A stretch of DNA of 19,494 nucleotides from Bacilli bacterium (GTDB lineage Bacteria > Bacillota_I > Bacilli_A > RFN20 > CAG-288). Each line of letters begins with the position of its first letter. The first letter of the stretch is position 1. Location of the stretch: NCBI GenBank assembly GCA_900769965.1, contig CAAGIQ010000095.1, positions 1 through 19,494 of the forward strand, given 5' to 3'. Made by a program: the position numbers and the translations under genes. Under the pieces are notes generated by a model, which worked only from the letters and a program-made list of their open reading frames with translations, had not been told where the DNA came from and searched no databases. Shown here piece after piece: positions 14,131-19,494 of the stretch.

Positions 14131-17100
14131 ATGGATAAGATTAGAGAACGTTTTAATATTGCTCGAAAAGAGCTTTTAGACTTGTCTTTTAAGAATCCGC
14201 TTCTAAACTACAAGCTTAGAGCTACCACAGGCCTTGAGTTTAAATCTTTAAATGCATCAGACATATTTAACGCCTTAGTTAACGATTCTAAGAAGATTGG
14301 ATTCACATTAGACTATGTTACTTCTTCTAATAAGTTATATGTTGATGTCGACGACAAAGAGTTAAAAAGAAGATTAAATAAAACCTATAGACAAGCTAAG
14401 CTTTATCTAGAAGAAAAAGGGGCTAACATCTTATTCTTAACCCTGGGCTTTTTAAAGTGGAAAGAAGGTGAGGAAGTCTATAGATCTCCGCTTATCTTAG
14501 TACCAGTCGATTTAGAAAAAAGCGAAAACCAAGAGAAATATAGCCTAGTCTACAACGGCGAAGAAGTTAGGTTAAACATCTCTTTGATCACAAAGATTAA
14601 AAGCGAATACAATATCGACATCTCATTAGATGAAGACGAAGATATCAAGGATATCGATGCCTATTTCCGTTCGGTAGATGAGAAAGTAAAGAATAGAGAA
14701 GGCTTTGAAGTAGAGGCGACAAAAGGCGCTTTTGACTTCTTTAGCTACGCCAAATACCTCATGTACAAGGATCTTGATCTCGATGTTTGGACTAACGAAA
14801 AAGGCGAATTAGATAACGATGTATTAAAGAAGTTATTCGTTACTAATTTCGATGATAAATTAACTGATAACAACAACCTCGAAAGAGATTTAACTCCTTC
14901 AAAAATCTACAACGTAGTCGACGCTGATTCTTCGCAAGCCAAGGTCATATATGAGATTTTGCAAGGTAAAAACATGGTCATTCAAGGTCCACCAGGAACC
15001 GGTAAATCTCAAACTATTACAAACATAATCGCTTCTAACCTAGTTAAAGGTAAATCGGTTCTTTTCGTCTCGGAGAAAAAAGCCGCTCTTGAAGTAGTAA
15101 AAAGAAGGCTAGAAAACATCGGTTTAGGCGATTTAGTCCTAGAGTTACACTCGGAGAAAACCAATAAAAAGGATGTTCTTCACTCAATAGAACAGACGTT
15201 GAGCTTAGGCGAACCGAAAGATGAAGAAGATAACGAGTTAGAAAAGAAATATGACCTTACTAAATTCGAACTCGATGAGTATAAAAGAATAGTTAATTCG
15301 ACAATTTCTAACTCTTCTTTACCGCTTATCGAAGTTTATGGAGAAGCGCTTAAGATCAAGAATAGACTCGATGAGTTAAACGTCCGTTTCCCACGTATGA
15401 CATTTAAGGATATCTCCATCTGGTCACACGATGACTTTTCGCGTAAGTTAGATATCGCTAAAGAGTTTGAAGCTTTAGTATTAAGAGTGGGAAAGATAGA
15501 AAAACATCCGCTATATGGAATAACTTTGGAGCACTGTTTACCTTATGAACAGGTTACTTTAAAAGAGAAGTTAAGCGATCTAGAAGATTCTTTAGCTGAT
15601 CTGATTTCAACGATATCTGAAATAGGAAGCATATTCCAAAACAAGAGCATCAACACCTTATTCGATAGCGGCAGGTTAATTAACTCTATTAACGCCTTAG
15701 AAAAGTATCGTTCTCTAGCGTTAATTAACGTTAGCGATCTCTATCTTTTATCGTCTTCAGATGATGTTATCAATTTGATTAAGCTTGCGAAAAACTTCCA
15801 AGAAGAAATAAAGAAAGAATATAAAGACACCGCGTATCTCGAATCAAAAGAATATGTGAATAACTATGAAGAATATGAAAAACTATCGTTCTTTAAGAAG
15901 AAAAAGAGCGAGATACCTTTAGCGTTAAATAAGTATTTCTTCTTAAATAAAGTTGGTAATAGAGATAGAAAGAATCTCTATCTTCACCTCAAGAAGTACA
16001 ACCTTTTAATGTCGAATGAAGCGATGTTTAAGTATCTATTTAAAGAGGAATATAAAGGTTTGTTCTCAACTGACTGGAACCACATTATAAATTTACTTAA
16101 TCCAGCAAAAGAGTTCTTAGAAAAGCTTTCTAACTATTCGATTCTTTCTCAAACTAGACAAGTAATCTATTCTGAAGATAAAATCGATGAGCTTATAGAT
16201 TTACGTCAAACATACTTTGAAAGGAAGAAAGATTTTGAAGATAAACTTCATTCCTTCTTTACTTTCGCTGCATTTGATTCATTAAAGCGTTTCGATTACA
16301 ACTACTGGTATCTAGACTGCTCTTTTGTCGAACTTAAACGTATCATCCATTCATGGATAATAAACATCGATTCGGTAATCGATGTAGTTAGATATAATTC
16401 TTTAGTTCACGAGTTTAAAAACGAAGGAATGGAGGAGTTATTAAACTACTATTACGACACTAATAAGGTTGAATATCTAGATTTGATTTTATCTTTTGAA
16501 TACTACGATGCTTTGATTAACTACGCTTATTCCTTGAATTCTACCTTAAGTTCATTTAAGGAATTTAAGATTGAGAGACTTATATCTCTATTTAAGGAAT
16601 TAGACGCTAAGATGATGGTTGAAAACATCAAGAAAGTGTTAAAGGTTCACTACTCCTTGATGCCGAAGATCAACGATAACTCGAAAGACATGGCGTTAAT
16701 AAGACGCGAACTTAATAAAAAGCGTAACAAGATGCCGATAAGAAGGCTATTATTAAAAGCTTCCTCTGCTATTTTGAAGATAAAGCCGGTATTTATGATG
16801 TCTCCAATCTCGGTAGCTTCGTTTTTACCACCTAAAGAAGTCGTTTTCGATCTAGTAGTTTTCGATGAAGCCAGTCAGGTTAGACCAGTTGAAGCTTTTG
16901 GAGCCTTGTTAAGAGCTAAACAAATAGTAGTTGTCGGCGATTCTAAACAACTTCCACCAACTAACTTCTTCGATAACCTCACCAATAAATACGACGAAGT
17001 AAACGATGAAGACTACGATGTCTCCAACATGGAAAGCATCTTAACTTTGCTATTAGCTATGAACATTCCTCAACGCACTTTGTCATGGCATTACCGTTCA

Positions 17101-18669
17101 CGTAACAGATCTCTTATCTCATTATCGAATAACGAGTTCTACGAAGGTGAATTAAAGGTTTTCCCATCCGTTTACGATTCAGATCCTTCGAAAGGTTTAG
17201 TCTTTAACTACATCAAAGATTCTTTCTACGCTCGAGGAACTACTAGAGTTAATAAGATTGAAGCTAAAGAGGTAATTAAAGCGGTCTTTGAACATGCCAA
17301 GAATAACAGAGATCTATCTTTAGGTGTCGCTTCTTTCTCCTTGGCTCAGCAGGAAGAACTATATAAAGAATTCGAAGCGCAACTAAAGAAGTGTACAGAT
17401 GAAGAAGTCAAATCCTTCTTCACCATGCATAAAGATGAACCGTTCTTTATAAAGAATCTTGAAAGCGTTCAAGGGGATGAAAGAGATGTCATCTTTATCT
17501 CCATAGGTTACGGCTATGATGAAGACGGACATATTACAATGGACTTTGGACCACTTAATAAAGATGGAGGCGAAAGACGTCTTAACGTTTTGATAACTAG
17601 AGCCAAAGTTAAATGTGAAGTCTTCTCTAACATCACCTGTAACGATATAAACTTATCGAAAACCGATGCTAAAGGAGTCGTCGCTTTAAAGCGTTTCTTA
17701 GACTACGCTCAAAATAGAATTATCTATTTAAATAGGAATAAGGAAAGCTGCTCCGATGACTTTATCGATTTCATCTACGACAAGCTATTAGACTATGGCT
17801 ATGTGGTCGATAAGAACATCGGTAAAGACGTCGGTATCGATCTAGCGATTTTCGACAAGGCTAAGAATAGATATGTAGTCGGTTTAGAATGCGATGGTGG
17901 GGCTTATAAGAACTTAGTTAATACTACCGATAGAGAAAGGATTAGACGTAATGTCCTTAAATCTTTAGGTTGGAAGATCTATCACGTCTGGTCACCTGAT
18001 TTTTATAGAAATCCGAAAAACGAATTCGATAAGATCTTAGATTTCATCCAAGAAGCTTCGGAAGAGGAAGAAAGCGAAGAGATTAAAAAAGAGTTTGAGC
18101 TCAATTTAAAACGTAAACAGGCCATAAAAGTGGAAATCAAGGAAAACTATGTTCCTTATAAAGTCTTCCAGAGCGTAAAAAGAAGAGCAAAAGTTCTTTT
18201 AGAAGAAGAAAACCTTTCTAATCTCGTTTATAAAATCGTAAAAGTGGAAGCTCCAATACATATAAACTTGTTAAAACGTCGACTTATGGATATCACTTCA
18301 GTCTCCAAACTTAGCGATGAACAGGTGAACCTTCTAGCTAAAGTTGTTCAAGAAGACAAATTTAAATATAAGGACGAGTTTGTTTATTTAAGCGAAGGAC
18401 AAGTTTACCAAGTTAGAAATAGAAGCTTATTAGATAAGTACTCTAAGAAAGTTGAATACATTTCTAAAGAGGAGATCGACGAAGCTATAAGATTGTCTTT
18501 AAATAGAGGAGAAGCTTCTACTGAAGACGAGATAGTAAAGATAGTTTTCACCTACTTCGGATTCAATTCATCTAAGGTATTAAAAGATCTAATTAACTTA
18601 GAGATCGAGAAGATGCTTTCTTCTAATATCTTAACTAAAGAAGACGAAGTAATATATCTCGAGGAATAA
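14131..18669 (+). CDS. DUF4011 / SF1 helicase / Vsr-like (MTES_1575) nuclease / DUF3320 protein
   Basis: A complete 1512-aa multidomain protein. Residues ~5-190 match DUF4011 (RKELLDLSFKNPLLNYKLR). An SF1 Upf1-like motor follows: Walker A GPPGTGKS 286-293, a long helical insertion (~370-870), Walker B FDEAS 911-915, motif III GDSKQLPP 936-943, WHYRSR 986-991, VQGDERD 1113-1119 and motif VI RRLNVLITRAK 1149-1159. Residues ~1210-1320 are an endonuclease-like domain of the Vsr/MTES_1575 type with D1237, E1253 and D1255 (GIDLAI...GLECDGGAY) and the LGWKIYHVWSPDFYRNP tail. Residues ~1330-1500 fit DUF3320 (VEAPIHINLLKRRLMD). All key motifs are intact. The family is suspected of acting on foreign or aberrant nucleic acid; that is not shown here. 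The RBS is weak, so translation probably depends on the upstream gene 5 nt away. Confidence 0.92.
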   Translation: MDKIRERFNIARKELLDLSFKNPLLNYKLRATTGLEFKSLNASDIFNALVNDSKKIGFTLDYVTSSNKLYVDVDDKELKRRLNKTYRQAKLYLEEKGANILFLTLGFLKWKEGEEVYRSPLILVPVDLEKSENQEKYSLVYNGEEVRLNISLITKIKSEYNIDISLDEDEDIKDIDAYFRSVDEKVKNREGFEVEATKGAFDFFSYAKYLMYKDLDLDVWTNEKGELDNDVLKKLFVTNFDDKLTDNNNLERDLTPSKIYNVVDADSSQAKVIYEILQGKNMVIQGPPGTGKSQTITNIIASNLVKGKSVLFVSEKKAALEVVKRRLENIGLGDLVLELHSEKTNKKDVLHSIEQTLSLGEPKDEEDNELEKKYDLTKFELDEYKRIVNSTISNSSLPLIEVYGEALKIKNRLDELNVRFPRMTFKDISIWSHDDFSRKLDIAKEFEALVLRVGKIEKHPLYGITLEHCLPYEQVTLKEKLSDLEDSLADLISTISEIGSIFQNKSINTLFDSGRLINSINALEKYRSLALINVSDLYLLSSSDDVINLIKLAKNFQEEIKKEYKDTAYLESKEYVNNYEEYEKLSFFKKKKSEIPLALNKYFFLNKVGNRDRKNLYLHLKKYNLLMSNEAMFKYLFKEEYKGLFSTDWNHIINLLNPAKEFLEKLSNYSILSQTRQVIYSEDKIDELIDLRQTYFERKKDFEDKLHSFFTFAAFDSLKRFDYNYWYLDCSFVELKRIIHSWIINIDSVIDVVRYNSLVHEFKNEGMEELLNYYYDTNKVEYLDLILSFEYYDALINYAYSLNSTLSSFKEFKIERLISLFKELDAKMMVENIKKVLKVHYSLMPKINDNSKDMALIRRELNKKRNKMPIRRLLLKASSAILKIKPVFMMSPISVASFLPPKEVVFDLVVFDEASQVRPVEAFGALLRAKQIVVVGDSKQLPPTNFFDNLTNKYDEVNDEDYDVSNMESILTLLLAMNIPQRTLSWHYRSRNRSLISLSNNEFYEGELKVFPSVYDSDPSKGLVFNYIKDSFYARGTTRVNKIEAKEVIKAVFEHAKNNRDLSLGVASFSLAQQEELYKEFEAQLKKCTDEEVKSFFTMHKDEPFFIKNLESVQGDERDVIFISIGYGYDEDGHITMDFGPLNKDGGERRLNVLITRAKVKCEVFSNITCNDINLSKTDAKGVVALKRFLDYAQNRIIYLNRNKESCSDDFIDFIYDKLLDYGYVVDKNIGKDVGIDLAIFDKAKNRYVVGLECDGGAYKNLVNTTDRERIRRNVLKSLGWKIYHVWSPDFYRNPKNEFDKILDFIQEASEEEESEEIKKEFELNLKRKQAIKVEIKENYVPYKVFQSVKRRAKVLLEEENLSNLVYKIVKVEAPIHINLLKRRLMDITSVSKLSDEQVNLLAKVVQEDKFKYKDEFVYLSEGQVYQVRNRSLLDKYSKKVEYISKEEIDEAIRLSLNRGEASTEDEIVKIVFTYFGFNSSKVLKDLINLEIEKMLSSNILTKEDEVIYLEE

Positions 18670-18682
18670 ACACTTTGACTAG

Positions 18683-18743
18683 TTTTCCTATATATAAGGA
18701 TTATAGTATATATAATAATATTTTGATAAAATCAATAGGAAAA
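18683..18743. repeat. AT-rich inverted repeat after the helicase gene
   Basis: TTTTCCTAT (18683-18691) and ATAGGAAAA (18735-18743) are perfect 9-bp inverted copies. The 43-base interior can form two smaller hairpins: ATTATA-GTATA-TATAAT and ATTTT-GAT-AAAAT. Together they give a three-way-junction shape. It starts 14 bases past the helicase stop and may mark the 3' end of that transcript, but it lacks a T run. Confidence 0.45.
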
Positions 18744-18787
18744 TCACACAAATTTAAAGAAATTTTATACCAAAAAACTACTAATTT

Positions 18788-18811
18788 TTTTCATTAAAAT
18801 TTTCATTAAAA
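18788..18811. repeat. 12-bp tandem direct repeat
   Basis: TTTTCATTAAAA occurs twice head-to-tail (18788-18799 and 18800-18811), ~145 bp upstream of nrdD. The low-complexity AT context makes chance or slippage plausible, but the two copies are perfect and sit just upstream of the putative nrdD promoter. Confidence 0.5.
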
Positions 18812-18840
18812 ATCGCATGCATTTTGCTTGTATAAGCGTG

Positions 18841-18929
18841 TCTTTAAGTGCTAAGATTAACACGTACCCAAAATAGAAGAACGATAATTCTTAATATTTT
18901 TCTTTAAGTATTCTCGGGTTTTGTGTACC
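18841..18929 (+). promoter_or_regulatory. Repeat-containing, foldable nrdD upstream/leader region
   Basis: TCTTTAAGT occurs at 18841-18849 and 18901-18909; each copy is followed 14-15 bases later by GTACC (18864-18868 and 18925-18929), so a ~30-bp unit seems duplicated 60 bp apart. GTACCCAAAA (18864-18873) pairs with TTTTGTGTAC (18919-18928) at 9 of 10 positions and encloses a small AAGAA/TTCTT hairpin. A weak promoter, TTGTAT-18-TAAGAT, may end at 18856. I do not see a clear NrdR box pair. A regulatory role is inferred from position. Confidence 0.4.
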
Positions 18930-18953
18930 TAAAAATTATAGGAGGAAGGCAAG

Positions 18954-19494
18954 ATGAAAGTCATCAAGAGAAACGGCTCCGAAGTCAAGTTTGACGAGAG
19001 CAAAATCATCAACGCTATTAAAGGCGCAAATGGCGCAGTAGAAGAAAACGAACAAATTTCAGAAGAGGAAATCGCTCGTATTTCCGCTAATGTTGTTTTA
19101 GCCATGAAAACATATAAGAGATCTATCAACGTTGAAGAGATTCAAGATTTAGTCGAAGATGAGTTGATGGCTAACAAGCATTTTGCAATCGCTAAAAAAT
19201 ACATCACTTACCGTTACCAAAGAGCTTTAGTCCGTAAGACTAATACTACCGATGATAAGATTCTTTCTTTAATCGAGCTCGATAACGAAGAAGTTAAGCA
19301 GGAAAACTCTAACAAGAACCCAATTATCGTCTCCACTCAAAGAGACTATATGGCTGGTGAAGTTAGTAAAGATATTTCCAAGAGATTCCTTTTACCACAA
19401 GATGTCGTCGAAGCCAACAACGAAGGTATCATCCACTTCCACGATATGGACTACTTCGCTCAACACATCCATAACTGCTGTCATAGATGTCGTC
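18954..19494 (+). CDS. nrdD: Anaerobic ribonucleoside-triphosphate reductase, N-terminal part (runs off the window)
   Basis: The 180 visible codons start at ATG 18954, eight bases after GGAGG. Residues ~1-90 are an ATP-cone allosteric domain (VIKRNGSEVKFDESKIINAI, then DELMANKHFAIAKKYITYRYQRALVRK). The start of the catalytic domain follows: NPIIVSTQRDYMAGEVSKDISKRFLLPQDVVEANNEGIIHFHDMDYFAQHIHNC, typical of class III NrdD. The enzyme reduces NTPs to dNTPs with a glycyl radical made by NrdG and works only without oxygen, which indicates anaerobic growth. The glycyl-radical C-terminus and nrdG are beyond the window. The final codons read CCHRCR, where relatives continue with a DL-N-L/I-like segment, so the last ~15 bases may contain an error. 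The ~284-nt gap before it is described in the repeat entries. Confidence 0.95.
   Translation, partial: MKVIKRNGSEVKFDESKIINAIKGANGAVEENEQISEEEIARISANVVLAMKTYKRSINVEEIQDLVEDELMANKHFAIAKKYITYRYQRALVRKTNTTDDKILSLIELDNEEVKQENSNKNPIIVSTQRDYMAGEVSKDISKRFLLPQDVVEANNEGIIHFHDMDYFAQHIHNCCHRCR

Noticed and set aside
18670..18953. tRNA, CRISPR or IS element in the longest intergenic gap
   Set aside because: No cloverleaf, no regularly spaced repeats and no transposase remnant; only AT-rich inverted and direct repeats.
18929..19129. Minus-strand frame of 66 codons
   Set aside because: Antisense to the clearly conserved N-terminus of nrdD.

Overview
The window is AT-rich, densely packed bacterial DNA in which TGG encodes Trp and TGA acts as a stop. 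Strong AGGAGG-type ribosome binding sites, short or overlapping gene junctions and the protein types seen (S15, TruB, RibF, SHMT, a TtcA-family sulfurtransferase, anaerobic NrdD) point to a low-GC Firmicutes/Bacilli-type anaerobe, probably an uncultured gut member near Erysipelotrichales/Acholeplasmatales; that placement is inferred. The first 14 bases match the end of an Illumina adapter, and a gene is cut off there, so the left edge is an assembly end.

Left block (1-6598, all minus strand). Read in transcription order it holds a TtcA-like sulfurtransferase fused to a GNAT domain, glyA, then rpsO behind its own promoter and a foldable leader and closed by a strong terminator. A five-gene chain follows with 4-11 nt overlaps or a 29-nt gap: small nitroreductase, HI0933-family flavoprotein, an unknown 213-aa protein, a DUF5677-like helical protein, and a truncated 23S rRNA m5U methyltransferase with a TRAM domain and an Fe-S motif. 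RNA modification is a recurring theme: the TtcA-like protein, TruB just beyond it, and the m5U methyltransferase.

Middle block (6599-12396). A short divergent promoter region with a 14-bp palindrome separates the ttcA fusion from truB-ribF (plus strand). The 3' end of ribF doubles as a terminator for the opposite strand. Facing it is a translationally coupled pair of paralogous proteins with an N-terminal helix-turn-helix and a long helical C-terminus (RRNPP/Rgg-like layout). Next comes a MerR-family regulator followed by a 2,4-diaminopentanoate-dehydrogenase-like oxidoreductase. The oxidoreductase gene has a promoter-like TTGACT-19 bp-TAAAAT, the stretched spacing characteristic of MerR-controlled promoters.

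Right block (12397-19494, plus strand). A good promoter and RBS precede two genes 5 nt apart. One encodes a single-pass membrane protein with two divergent MmcQ/YjbR-like domains. The other encodes a 1512-aa DUF4011 / SF1 helicase / Vsr-like nuclease / DUF3320 protein. This helicase-nuclease type is widely suspected of acting in defence or nucleic-acid surveillance. The pairing with a membrane-anchored tandem YjbR protein is the most interesting candidate system in the window. After an AT-rich 284-nt intergenic region with inverted and direct repeats, the window ends inside nrdD.
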